Source: Mycoplasmatota bacterium
GTDB lineage: Bacteria; Bacillota_I; Bacilli_A; Izemoplasmatales; Izemoplasmataceae
Reading direction: 5' to 3'
Assembly: GCA_022712785.1 (NCBI GenBank)
Contig: JAFLJX010000182.1
Coordinates: forward strand, 1 to 23,027
DNA: 23,027 bases
The notes under the pieces were generated by a model. It was given only the letters and a program-made list of their open reading frames with translations. It did not search any database and was not told the origin of the DNA. How positions within the stretch are numbered: position 1 is the first letter of the stretch; every line of letters begins with the position of its first letter. The translations under genes and the position numbers were made by a program. Shown piece after piece: positions 8,512 to 16,397 of the stretch.

Positions 8512-9546
8512 TCACTGATATACAGTTCCATCAAGTAGGTTTACCGTTTCAAAACCTTTAAACATACTTGATATTTCATTCCATCTTGATGTTGTAACAC
8601 CTGTAAGATTTAGAATATCATTTCCTGTTCCACCATTAAAACTGCCTGCAATTTTAAAAATTGAGTTACTATCATTAATTGTTAGTGTGTCATCGCCGCT
8701 ACCCATATTGATAAATCCTTTGTAGTTTCTAGTAAAAATATTTATTGATAACGAATCATTTCCATCTCCAGTATTAATTGTAGTATGATAACGTACCTCA
8801 TTAACCACTAGAGTATCGTCACCTTCTCCACTATCAATTTTTGATCTCCCACGAATTCTTCCAACAGTTATAGTATCATCGCCATCTCCAGCATTAATAA
8901 CTGCATTTCTAATCATATCTCCATTGACTGTAATTGTGTCATCTCCAGCAAATGTATTGATACTTGAATTTCTACGAGCATCGTTATCAACAGTTATACT
9001 GTCGTTGTTGTTATCTCCTGAAAGTGAGCTCATCAAGTCTCCTGTTATTTTTTCGATGATTCCATTTATGAATGGACCTTCACTGATAAGATAAATAACA
9101 CTATCGCTAGCAAACTCTTCTAAAGGATTATCAAATCCTATTGTAGCTTTAGCTGATATTAGTTTTACTTTGAAAACTTGAGATGTAGTTAAATACATAT
9201 GGCTACTTAAAAATAATTCACCATTTGGTTTTTGTAATACAGTATCAACAGTTACATATGAATTTGTTGTATCGTATTGTGTTCCCCACGGATCTGTTAA
9301 TGATACTTCAATGTATTCATTATCAATTAATTCTTGTAATGTTGCTATATTATCACTCCATAAAGAGTCACCTTGACTATATGCGGTAGAGGCACTACTA
9401 ATCATTACTCTTGCAGTGTTCACAAAAGAATCTTCTCTTGTGTTTGAGATAATATTTTCTACCATAGTGCTAGAAAATAAAGCTATAATTGACATTACTA
9501 CAATTACAATTAATAGTTCTACCATTGTTACTCCTTTGTTATTCAT
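8512..9546 (-). CDS. Prepilin/pseudopilin-like protein with C-terminal RTX-like Gly-Asp repeats
   Basis: I place the start at 9546, 21 bases inside the longest frame, because GAGGTG lies just upstream of that ATG and it yields the short leader MNNKG. The 344-residue product begins with a class III prepilin signal: cleavage after G5, then VTMVELLIVIVVMSI with Glu at +5 and one membrane helix. Residues 40-130 are pseudopilin-like, with SLTDPWGTQY echoing the DPWG motif of major pseudopilins (GspG type). Residues 177-314 hold six GDDT/GDGDDT/GGTGND motifs about 20 residues apart, like haemolysin-type calcium-binding repeats, though canonical RTX nonapeptides are more closely packed. A signal peptidase (PilD-type) should process it. 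No other pilus gene lies in the window. Expected outside the cell, perhaps stabilised by Ca2+. Confidence 0.8.
   Translation of the reverse strand: MNNKGVTMVELLIVIVVMSIIALFSSTMVENIISNTREDSFVNTARVMISSASTAYSQGDSLWSDNIATLQELIDNEYIEVSLTDPWGTQYDTTNSYVTVDTVLQKPNGELFLSSHMYLTTSQVFKVKLISAKATIGFDNPLEEFASDSVIYLISEGPFINGIIEKITGDLMSSLSGDNNNDSITVDNDARRNSSINTFAGDDTITVNGDMIRNAVINAGDGDDTITVGRIRGRSKIDSGEGDDTLVVNEVRYHTTINTGDGNDSLSINIFTRNYKGFINMGSGDDTLTINDSNSIFKIAGSFNGGTGNDILNLTGVTTSRWNEISSMFKGFETVNLLDGTVYQ
8605..9018 (-). repeat. RTX-like repeat-encoding segment
   Basis: Six copies of a roughly 60-bp unit, each encoding a Gly/Asp turn (GDDTITV, GEGDDTLVV, GDGNDSLSI, GSGDDTLTI, GGTGNDILNL) followed by a short hydrophobic strand. 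The DNA copies are only moderately similar to one another, pointing to an old array. Confidence 0.65.
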
Positions 9547-9571
9547 AAAAACACCTCTTTTATTCATACAA

Positions 9572-9598
9572 ATTGTCTTTGTGCGTTATTAAGACAAT
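9572..9598. promoter_or_regulatory. Inverted repeat in the leader of the pilin-RTX gene
   Basis: ATTGTCTT (9572-9579) and AAGACAAT (9591-9598) form perfect 8-bp arms around an 11-base spacer. They lie between the predicted promoter and the start codon of the reverse-strand gene. It could be an mRNA hairpin or a protein-binding site; nothing in the sequence decides. Confidence 0.4.
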
Positions 9599-9618
9599 GT
9601 TCTTAATATGTTACATAT

Positions 9619-9627
9619 ATTATATCA
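9619..9627 (-). promoter_or_regulatory. Extended -10 promoter of the pilin-RTX gene
   Basis: Read on the reverse strand this is TGATATAAT, an extended -10 element (TGnTATAAT). No convincing -35 is present, which extended -10 promoters can tolerate. The leader to the chosen start is about 65 bases. Confidence 0.45.
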
Positions 9628-9872
9628 TAATACTTCTAGGTAAAAATGATGAGGTGAGTTAGTTAATATTTATTTAATAAGAGTAATTAGTTATATATTA
9701 CTGGTGAAATTACATATGTGATGATAAAAATGATTTCAATGAATTGTATTTTTCTCTTTACACTTATATCAAACAAAGATATTTTGTTTCTGACAATACA
9801 GATATTGATTATATTTGATTAATGGTAAAGAAGTAAATTGTGAAATTAATCTTTTTTCATGTTTTTGCTTTA

Positions 9873-9901
9873 TTGACTTTATGTATAAAAAGATGTATAA
9901 T
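9873..9901 (+). promoter_or_regulatory. Strong sigma-A promoter of the glycyl radical operon
   Basis: TTGACT at 9873-9878, a 17-base spacer and consensus TATAAT at 9896-9901. The predicted start near 9908 coincides with the first base of the GTGGT/ACCAC inverted repeat. This is among the best promoters in the window, consistent with an operon held off by a repressor. Confidence 0.75.
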
Positions 9902-9905
9902 AAAT

Positions 9906-9925
9906 CTGTGGTAATACCACCACAG
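9906..9925. promoter_or_regulatory. Candidate FadR/FCD-type GntR operator
   Basis: GTGGTAATACCAC (9908-9920) is an inverted repeat containing TGGTAATACCA, which fits the FadR pattern TGGTnnnACCA and the wider FCD pattern TnGTnnnACnA. It covers the predicted +1 to +13. A second, overlapping inverted repeat, CTGTGGT (9906-9912) with ACCACAG (9919-9925), shares the left arm. As RNA it would form a hairpin touching the AGGGGG ribosome site at 9925-9930. The regulator at 14161-14865, last gene of the same operon, is the obvious partner. Confidence 0.7.
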
Positions 9926-9937
9926 GGGGAGCGATAT

Positions 9938-12430
9938 ATGAAAACTTTAGGAAAAATTAAAGAACCTAGAAATTTATCTAAAAGAGTCAAATGGTTACGA
10001 GACTATTATTTTCAAGGAAATGAAAGAAAATGGAATAATGAGTATAAATGTTTTACAACTGGAAAACCATGGGATTTTCTTTTTGACGAACTAACGTACT
10101 ATATCGTACCAGAAGTTATTTCTTTTTATCAAACATTCACCTCATCATCATTACAAAGTGCGAAAAAGATTGATTTACCTAATAACTTTTGGGGCTTATC
10201 ATTAAAAGAGAGAAGAGCAACATTTTTAAAAGAAGTTGTTGTAAATAATATGCCAATGCATATTATACAAGGAGATTTATTATGTGGTAGTAATTTTAAT
10301 GTTCTATCATCCCACTGTCTTAATAAGAAGCAAGGGAAAGATAGATCAAAACTTGTATACGGTAAAGATGGCACTAGAGAATCATTTTTAGATTATTATT
10401 ATCGCGGATTTGGGAACGTAGGTTCAACAAGTGGCCATTTAATTCCGAATTATCCAAAAGTCTTGGATGTAGGGTTTAAAGGTATATATTACGAAATTGA
10501 AAAAGAATTAAGTAGCCTATCAATAGAAGAAAGAACCGGATCAGCAGGAGAACAACTAAGAGCTATGTTGATAGCTTGTGAAATGCCAAAAGAATTCGCA
10601 AAAAAATATTCAGATATTTGTAAAGATTTAGCTTTTAAAGAAACAAATGAAATCAGAAAATCTGAATTAGAACTTATGACTAAAAATCTTTCAGTTGTTC
10701 CATGGAACAAACCAACAGATTTTTATGAAGCGATTCAAGCTTTATGGATCACTCATATGTTAGTAATGAGTGATGAAAACTATCCTGGTCCAGGAATATC
10801 TTTTGGAAGACTTGATCAATATCTATATCCATTCTTCAAAATATCTAAAGAAAAAGGAATGACTATTGAATTCATGAAAGAAATTCTTGGTTGTTTTTGG
10901 TTCCATTGTAATACAGTATACGACGCACAAATTAAAGTTGGATATAATGGTATAACAGCTGGATTTGGCCAATTATTTAACCTTTCAGGTAGAGATAAAG
11001 ATGGTAATGATTCATCTAATGAGTTAACATATTTATTACTTGATATGATTGATGATATGTCACCAATATTAGAACCAAAACCAAATGTAAGATTACATAA
11101 AAATTCTCCAGATAAACTATTAGATAAAGTTGTACAAATGATCGCAGAGAGCCAAGGAGCACCTTTCTTATTAAATTTTGATGAACGTTCAATGGCTGGA
11201 ATGCTTAGAGAAGCAAAAGAAGCACATGTGGAAGATTTAATTAATGAAGATAATGTACACGAGTATGCATCTGTTGGTTGTCTGGAAAATACAATGTGTG
11301 GAAACGATCGTTCTGGTACAGTTGATAATAATTTATATTTATATAAAGCTGTTGAACTAGCTTTTAATCAAGGTAAAGCGTTAACTGAAAAATATGATGA
11401 ATCAAAAATGAAACCGCTAAAAATTGTTCAAATGGGTCCAATTACTAAATCAATTAACGATATGGAGACTTTTGAAGAATTTTATGAAGATGTCAAGATT
11501 CAAACAGCATATATGGTTGAAAAAAGTGTAATTCAATATGAAAAATCAGAATATGTTAGATCTAAGTATGGGAATACACCATATTTGTCAACTTTAGTTA
11601 AAGGAACAATAAAATCGCATAAAGACGTTACTGAAGGTGGAGCTGAACTTCGTTTTGTTACAATAGAGGGAGTTACGTTCGCTACAACAGTAGATTCTTT
11701 ACTAGCGGTTAAATATCTAGTTTTCGACAAAAAAGTATGTGACTTAGAAACATTAAAACAAGCTTTAATTAGTAATTGGGACGGACATGAAAAACTTAGG
11801 CAAATAGCTAAAAATAAAACCCCAAAATATGGTAGAGATGACGACGAGGCAGATACACTCGCAAAAGACTATATGGAATTTTTTTCAAACGAGACATGGA
11901 AATATAAAACAAAAGCAACTAATCGTCAATTTAGACCAGGGATGCTATCTTGGAACTATTGGGTAGGAGCTGGATTCATTTTACCTGCCTCACCTGATGG
12001 AAGAAGACAAGGAGAATTTCTTTCAAATGCAATATGTCCATCAAATGGTGCGGACATAAATGGACCTACCGCAAATTCTAATTCTGTTGGTACAGTATTA
12101 GGTGGTAAATCAGAAAATGGTGATTTTGAAGACTATTTAAATTGTTTACCAAATGGTGCTAGTCACACAATCACATTTAACTCTTCAATGTTAAGTAATA
12201 TAAATCACTTAGATAAATTTAAATCGTTTTTAAGAGGATATATTGAAAACGGAGGAACTGCATTACAAATTAATGTACTTGATTCAGCAATGTTAAAAGA
12301 TGCACAAAAACATCCAGAAAATTATAAAAATTTATTGGTAAGAGTTACTGGATATAATGCATACTTTGTAACAGTAGGTAGAGAGCTCCAAAATGAAATT
12401 ATCGCAAGAGAAATGCACAGAGATTATTAA
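9938..12430 (+). CDS. Glycyl radical enzyme (PFL-like family), substrate unknown
   Basis: I chose the ATG at 9938, with AGGGGG eight bases upstream, over the longer TTG frame from 9815, which would read through the promoter and operator. The product is 830 residues, normal for the family. The PFL-like barrel spans most of the protein. The thiyl-radical site is HEYASVGCLENTMCG, with C448 and base E450. The C-terminal glycyl loop is RVTGYNAYFVTVG (radical G805), followed by QNEIIAR. Other family landmarks are SFGRLDQYLYPFF (288-300) and PNVRLHKNSP (382-391). Known dehydratases and C-N/C-S lyases carry GCVEP; this GCLEN is closer to the GCLE of arylacetate decarboxylases such as HpdB, but SGHLIPNYPKVLDVG (165-179) looks dehydratase/lyase-like. 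It is oxygen-sensitive and is activated by the next gene product, 2 bp away. Confidence 0.9.
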   Translation: MKTLGKIKEPRNLSKRVKWLRDYYFQGNERKWNNEYKCFTTGKPWDFLFDELTYYIVPEVISFYQTFTSSSLQSAKKIDLPNNFWGLSLKERRATFLKEVVVNNMPMHIIQGDLLCGSNFNVLSSHCLNKKQGKDRSKLVYGKDGTRESFLDYYYRGFGNVGSTSGHLIPNYPKVLDVGFKGIYYEIEKELSSLSIEERTGSAGEQLRAMLIACEMPKEFAKKYSDICKDLAFKETNEIRKSELELMTKNLSVVPWNKPTDFYEAIQALWITHMLVMSDENYPGPGISFGRLDQYLYPFFKISKEKGMTIEFMKEILGCFWFHCNTVYDAQIKVGYNGITAGFGQLFNLSGRDKDGNDSSNELTYLLLDMIDDMSPILEPKPNVRLHKNSPDKLLDKVVQMIAESQGAPFLLNFDERSMAGMLREAKEAHVEDLINEDNVHEYASVGCLENTMCGNDRSGTVDNNLYLYKAVELAFNQGKALTEKYDESKMKPLKIVQMGPITKSINDMETFEEFYEDVKIQTAYMVEKSVIQYEKSEYVRSKYGNTPYLSTLVKGTIKSHKDVTEGGAELRFVTIEGVTFATTVDSLLAVKYLVFDKKVCDLETLKQALISNWDGHEKLRQIAKNKTPKYGRDDDEADTLAKDYMEFFSNETWKYKTKATNRQFRPGMLSWNYWVGAGFILPASPDGRRQGEFLSNAICPSNGADINGPTANSNSVGTVLGGKSENGDFEDYLNCLPNGASHTITFNSSMLSNINHLDKFKSFLRGYIENGGTALQINVLDSAMLKDAQKHPENYKNLLVRVTGYNAYFVTVGRELQNEIIAREMHRDY

Positions 12431-12432
12431 AT

Positions 12433-13359
12433 ATGAGAATATTAAATATTCAAAGGATGTCAACTGAAGACGGACCCGGTCTTAGAACAAGTGTCTTTTT
12501 CAAAGGGTGTCCGCTAAAGTGTACATGGTGTCATAATCCTGAATCTATTCCTTTTAAATTAGATATAGAATGGATTGAGTCAAGTTGTATTTCTTGTTTA
12601 GAATGTATAGATATTTGTTCAAATAATGCTATTTCAGTTAAAGATGAAAATATCTTTTTAGATAAGAATGAATGTGATTTATGTATGAAATGCATAGAAA
12701 ATTGTCCAACAACTGCTTTAAAAGTAATAGGAAGAGATATTGATGCGGATACTTTATATAAAGAGTTAATAAAGGATAAAGCATATTTTAATAATGGTGG
12801 AGGAATTACCCTTTCTGGTGGTGAAGTTATGGTCCAAACAGACGAGGTATTAAAATTAATTAAACTTTTAAAAAAAGATGATATCCATATAGCTATTGAC
12901 ACATCAGGTTATGTAGATTTTACTAATTTTGAAAAAATATTACCATATATTGATTTAATACTATACGATTTAAAGCTAGATTCTAATAATTTACATAAAG
13001 AATATTGTGGGGTTGGAAATATAGTTATTAAAGAAAATTTAATTAAGTTAAATAATCAAAAGAAAATATGGATTAGAACCCCAATTATTCCAGACTCAAC
13101 AGATTCTACAGAAAATATAAAATCTCTATCAAAATTTCTAACTGATAATAATATAAATTTTGAACGTTGGGAATTATGTTCGTTTAATAATCTATGTGCA
13201 GGTAAATATAGTAGATTAAATCTAGATTGGGCATATGAAGGTAAAGATTTAATAACTGAATTAAAAATGAAAGAACTTCTTGAAGTTGCAAAAGCTAATA
13301 CAACAAATAAAAATATATATGTATCTGGTGTAACGAAATTGGAGGAAATAAATGAATAA
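12433..13359 (+). CDS. Glycyl radical enzyme activating enzyme (radical SAM)
   Basis: A 308-residue radical SAM protein that should cleave S-adenosylmethionine and abstract hydrogen from G805 of the upstream enzyme. The SAM cluster motif is C26-x3-C30-x2-C33 (CPLKCTWC). Two inserted ferredoxin clusters follow: C52/C55/C58/C62 and C81/C84/C87/C91. This is the arrangement of activases for non-PFL glycyl radical enzymes such as those for glycerol dehydratase, HPAD or CutC; PFL activase lacks the insert. The GGE motif is in GGGITLSGGEVMVQ. It starts 2 bp after the enzyme gene with only a weak GAGA-like site, and its end overlaps the next gene by 8 bases, so all are probably translationally coupled. 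Confidence 0.93.
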   Translation: MRILNIQRMSTEDGPGLRTSVFFKGCPLKCTWCHNPESIPFKLDIEWIESSCISCLECIDICSNNAISVKDENIFLDKNECDLCMKCIENCPTTALKVIGRDIDADTLYKELIKDKAYFNNGGGITLSGGEVMVQTDEVLKLIKLLKKDDIHIAIDTSGYVDFTNFEKILPYIDLILYDLKLDSNNLHKEYCGVGNIVIKENLIKLNNQKKIWIRTPIIPDSTDSTENIKSLSKFLTDNNINFERWELCSFNNLCAGKYSRLNLDWAYEGKDLITELKMKELLEVAKANTTNKNIYVSGVTKLEEINE

Positions 13360-14158
13360 ACAATTAAATAGTGAAATGTTAAAAGAATTTGAGAAATCAG
13401 TTAAAATTGGATTGGTAGCTACTATTGATGATGACAACAAACCACATATAACAGTAATGACGACCCTTATGGGTAAAGGTAAAAAAGAAATGATGTTTGG
13501 TAAGTTTGTTGAAGGACTAAGTAAAAAAGCAGTTTTACAACGTAAAAAAACAGGTTTTTTAATAATGAATGTAGAAAAAGAGTATTGGTATGGTAATATG
13601 AATTATACGAGTAAAAAAACAGAAGGTGAAGATTATATCAATTATAATAATCAACCTTTGTATCGATACAATTCATATTTTGGTATCGATACTGTATATT
13701 ACTTTGCTTTAAATGAAGTTAGTGATAAAAATAAGTTACCAATGCCTAAAATAGTATATAATATATTATTAACAAAATTACTAAAAGGTTTTTATAGTTT
13801 AGGTAAACAAAAAGAAGCAATGAATAATTGGACTAAAGTGTTTACAAATAAACTTGATACATTAACATTCGTTTCTTATATAGATGAAGAAGGTTATCCA
13901 ATGATAATTCCTGTTATCCAAGCTCAATCATCTTCAAGTTCTAAAATAGTATTTAGGAATCAGCCTTATAAAAAAATGCTTAATAGGATTAAAGCTGATC
14001 AAGATATAGCAATTATGGCATTTAGTATGGATATGGAAACTGTATTAATAAAAGGTAAGTTTTCAGGATTTGATAAATTAGGATTTGGATATTTAGATAT
14101 AAAACAAATATACAACTCTATGCCTCCAGTTCATCAATATATATATCAGGAGAAGTAA
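13352..14158 (+). CDS. Tandem split-barrel (pyridoxamine 5'-phosphate oxidase-like) protein
   Basis: A 268-residue soluble protein that looks like two PNPOx-type split barrels in a row. The first (about 10-110) opens with KIGLVATIDDDNKPHITVMT. The second (about 170-255) opens with TLTFVSYIDEEGYPMIIPVI and contains DQDIAIMAFSMD. Such proteins bind FMN, F420, biliverdin or haem, and the fold alone does not tell which. A true PdxH role is unlikely given the divergence and doubled domain. Its start codon lies inside the end of the activase gene with GGAGG as ribosome site, so it belongs to the glycyl radical operon. It may reduce a cofactor, handle the product or protect the radical from oxygen; all three are guesses. 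Confidence 0.7.
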   Translation: MNKQLNSEMLKEFEKSVKIGLVATIDDDNKPHITVMTTLMGKGKKEMMFGKFVEGLSKKAVLQRKKTGFLIMNVEKEYWYGNMNYTSKKTEGEDYINYNNQPLYRYNSYFGIDTVYYFALNEVSDKNKLPMPKIVYNILLTKLLKGFYSLGKQKEAMNNWTKVFTNKLDTLTFVSYIDEEGYPMIIPVIQAQSSSSSKIVFRNQPYKKMLNRIKADQDIAIMAFSMDMETVLIKGKFSGFDKLGFGYLDIKQIYNSMPPVHQYIYQEK

Positions 14159-14160
14159 AA

Positions 14161-14865
14161 ATGGAAGAAACCGCAAATAAAACTGTTGATGTTGTAAAAG
14201 ATATTCAAAACAAAATTATTAATAGAGAACTATGCCCAGGAGATAAGTTATTGCCATTAAGAGATTTGGCAATTGAATATGGAACAAGTAGATCAGTAAT
14301 TAATTCAGCTATTCATATCTTATCTACTAAAGGGTACTTAAAAGTCTATCCTAGACATTATGTACAAGTAAATGATTTCTTATATTCTGGTAGTTTAGAT
14401 GTTATAAAAGATATCTATAATGATTCTATAGGCGAATTAAGAAGTAAAACTATTAAAGAAGTTTTAAATATCAGATTATTCGCAGAATTAGACGCAATAA
14501 AACATATAATTGACAATAAAGAATCAATTAGTAAACTAGAAAATATTTTAGAAAAAGAAAAAGAATATCTTAAAGTTCCTGTTTTTAACGTAGAAGATAT
14601 TGCTAAACTAGATTGTGAATTTCATGAGAAATTAGTGAGTTGTTCCAACAACTCAGTATTATTCTTACTGTATATGTCATTTAAAGATATTCAGTTTGAT
14701 TTAGTTAAACGCTTTTATTATTCTAAAGCAAAATTTGCAAATATAATTAATGCTCACAACGCTTTAGTTCAATCCTTGTTACTAAAGGATAAAGAAAAAG
14801 CATTATTAATATGGACTGAACTCCTTAAAAAAGGAGAAGATGTTGTTTTAGGTGAAACAAAGTAA
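14161..14865 (+). CDS. GntR-family (FadR/FCD) transcriptional regulator
   Basis: A 234-residue protein with a GntR winged helix at about 8-72 (GDKLLPLRDLAIEYGTSRSV, ILSTKGYLKV) and an all-helical FCD ligand domain from about 90. DCEFHEKLVSCSNNS carries the Asp and first His of the usual FCD metal site, and NAHNALVQSLLLKD a later His; one expected His is not obvious. It follows the split-barrel gene by 2 bp with AGGAG inside the end of that gene, so it is the last cistron of the operon. FCD regulators usually bind TnGTnnnACnA and are released by a small acid; such a site sits at the operon promoter, implying autoregulated repression. Confidence 0.88.
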   Translation: MEETANKTVDVVKDIQNKIINRELCPGDKLLPLRDLAIEYGTSRSVINSAIHILSTKGYLKVYPRHYVQVNDFLYSGSLDVIKDIYNDSIGELRSKTIKEVLNIRLFAELDAIKHIIDNKESISKLENILEKEKEYLKVPVFNVEDIAKLDCEFHEKLVSCSNNSVLFLLYMSFKDIQFDLVKRFYYSKAKFANIINAHNALVQSLLLKDKEKALLIWTELLKKGEDVVLGETK

Positions 14866-14903
14866 AAAAAGTGTTATTTGAAAAGTTAATGATAATATAG
14901 AGG

Positions 14904-14950
14904 AAAGAGAAAAATCAAAGTATTTTGGTTTTTCTCTTTGTTTATTTTTA
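14904..14950 (+). terminator. Leader hairpin/terminator before the GlpA-like gene, candidate GlpP target
   Basis: Arms 14904-14919 and 14924-14939 pair over 16 positions (one G-U) around a 4-base loop and are followed by GTTTATTTTTA. The ribosome site GGAGG begins at 14951, directly after. A terminator placed between the upstream operon and a glycerol-3-phosphate gene in a genome encoding GlpP fits the B. subtilis glpD arrangement, where GlpP with glycerol-3-phosphate prevents termination. It may also simply end the glycyl radical operon. No clear promoter is seen between 14866 and 14903. Confidence 0.6.
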
Positions 14951-14962
14951 GGAGGTTTTATT

Positions 14963-16396
14963 ATGTATGACGTAATTATTATTGGTGCTGGTATTTCAGG
15001 AACTACCCTAGCTAGAGAACTTTCTAGGTACAAATTGAAAGTTATGGTGTTAGAAAAAGAATATGATGTAGCTACAGAAGCGACAATGGCAAATAGTGCA
15101 ATTATTCATTCAGGACATGATCCAAAGCCTGGAACTTTAAAAGCTAAATTTAATATTTTAGGGAATCGTATGTATCAAAAGATGAGTGAAGAATTAGATA
15201 TTCCATATTTACCTTGTGGAGGTATGGTTGTTGCCACAACAAAAGAGGAACAAGATAATCTATTATTGTTATATAAAAGAGGACTTGAAAATGGTTTATT
15301 ACCTGAAGAAATCACTTTTTTAAGTCGGGAAGATATACTAGTAAGAGAGACAAATATCTCTGATATGGTGATGTCAGGACTAGATTTACCAACAACTGCT
15401 GTAACATTCCCGTGGGAGGCTGCGATTGCAAACTTAGAGAATGCAATGGATAACGGGGTAGAACTATTGTTAGAAACAGAGGTAACTAGTATTTCTAAAA
15501 CTGATTCTTTTATAGTGAATACAAATCACGGTGCTTTTAAAAGTAAAGTAGTAGTTAATGCATCGGGCGTATATGCTGATATTGTTAATAACATGTTTCA
15601 ACCCACAGAATTTACTATTAGAGCTCGTAGAGGTGAATACTACGTTTTAGATAAAGATGTATATGAAATTAATAGTGTGATTTACCCAGTACCTTCAACA
15701 AAAGGTAAAGGTGTAATTATTACACCTCAGTTTCATGGAAATGTTTTGATTGGTCCAACAAGCAAATTTGTTGATATCAAAGATATATCTCGTACAACCC
15801 CGCAAGGATTAGAATATATTAAAAATCTTGCGAAAAGAAGTGTTAAAAATATTCCTTATCATAAAGTAATTAGGAGTTTTGCTGGGGGTAGAGCTACATC
15901 TTCAACAGGAGATTTTGTTATTAACGATATAAATAAAACTGGGTTTATCAATATCGGTGGAATTGAATCACCAGGACTCACAGCTGCACCTGCGATTGCT
16001 GTATATGTCACAGAAAATCTAGTTGCTAAACACGTAGAATTAGTAAAGAATGAAAATTATAATCCTCGAAGAAGAAAAGTATTGAGAATAAGTGAACTAT
16101 CTCAGGATGAACTAAGTACTCTCGTAAAAAAAGATTCATCTTTTGGTAAAATAATTTGCCGTTGTGAAAAAATAACAGAAGGTGAAGTAATAGATTCTAT
16201 TAACCGAAATTGTGGAGCGAGAAGTATTGTAGGTGTTAAAAACAGAGTCCGCGCTGGAGCGGGAAGATGCCAAGGTGGTTTCTGTCAAACAGAAGTTATT
16301 CGAATTCTTTCAAGAGAATTAAAAGTAGATAAAATGAATGTTAATTATCAAAAAGAAGGTTCATACATCTTGAAATCAAGAACAAAAGGAGAATGA
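14963..16396 (+). CDS. GlpA-like FAD-dependent glycerol-3-phosphate dehydrogenase with C-terminal [2Fe-2S] domain
   Basis: A 477-residue DAO-type flavoprotein. The FAD fold opens at the N-terminus with IIIGAGISGTTLARELSRY and ends at about residue 360 (GLTAAPAIAVYV). A BFD-like [2Fe-2S] domain follows at about 395-450, with ligands C399, C401, C436 and C441 (C-x-C, 34 residues, C-x4-C). This is the layout of anaerobic GlpA, which oxidises sn-glycerol-3-phosphate to dihydroxyacetone phosphate; aerobic GlpD lacks the Fe-S tail. The sequence resembles the GlpA-like proteins of clostridia found with a GlpB-like flavoprotein and DUF1667, the same triad as here. GGAGG is 8 bases upstream. Expression probably depends on read-through of the preceding hairpin. 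Confidence 0.85.
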   Translation: MYDVIIIGAGISGTTLARELSRYKLKVMVLEKEYDVATEATMANSAIIHSGHDPKPGTLKAKFNILGNRMYQKMSEELDIPYLPCGGMVVATTKEEQDNLLLLYKRGLENGLLPEEITFLSREDILVRETNISDMVMSGLDLPTTAVTFPWEAAIANLENAMDNGVELLLETEVTSISKTDSFIVNTNHGAFKSKVVVNASGVYADIVNNMFQPTEFTIRARRGEYYVLDKDVYEINSVIYPVPSTKGKGVIITPQFHGNVLIGPTSKFVDIKDISRTTPQGLEYIKNLAKRSVKNIPYHKVIRSFAGGRATSSTGDFVINDINKTGFINIGGIESPGLTAAPAIAVYVTENLVAKHVELVKNENYNPRRRKVLRISELSQDELSTLVKKDSSFGKIICRCEKITEGEVIDSINRNCGARSIVGVKNRVRAGAGRCQGGFCQTEVIRILSRELKVDKMNVNYQKEGSYILKSRTKGE

Positions 16397-16397
16397 A

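Noticed and set aside
9547..9567. Seven-residue N-terminal extension (MNKRGVF) of the pilin-RTX protein
   Set aside because: The internal ATG has GAGGTG at the right distance and gives a normal short prepilin leader; the outer ATG lacks a clear ribosome site.
9815..9937. Extension of the glycyl radical enzyme 41 codons upstream from a TTG
   Set aside because: This segment holds the promoter, the start site and the operator, and a good ribosome site precedes the ATG at 9938.
9938..12430. Assignment as pyruvate formate-lyase or glycerol dehydratase
   Set aside because: PFL has adjacent cysteines in the active site, absent here; glycerol dehydratase has GCVEP and normally a 1,3-propanediol dehydrogenase beside it.
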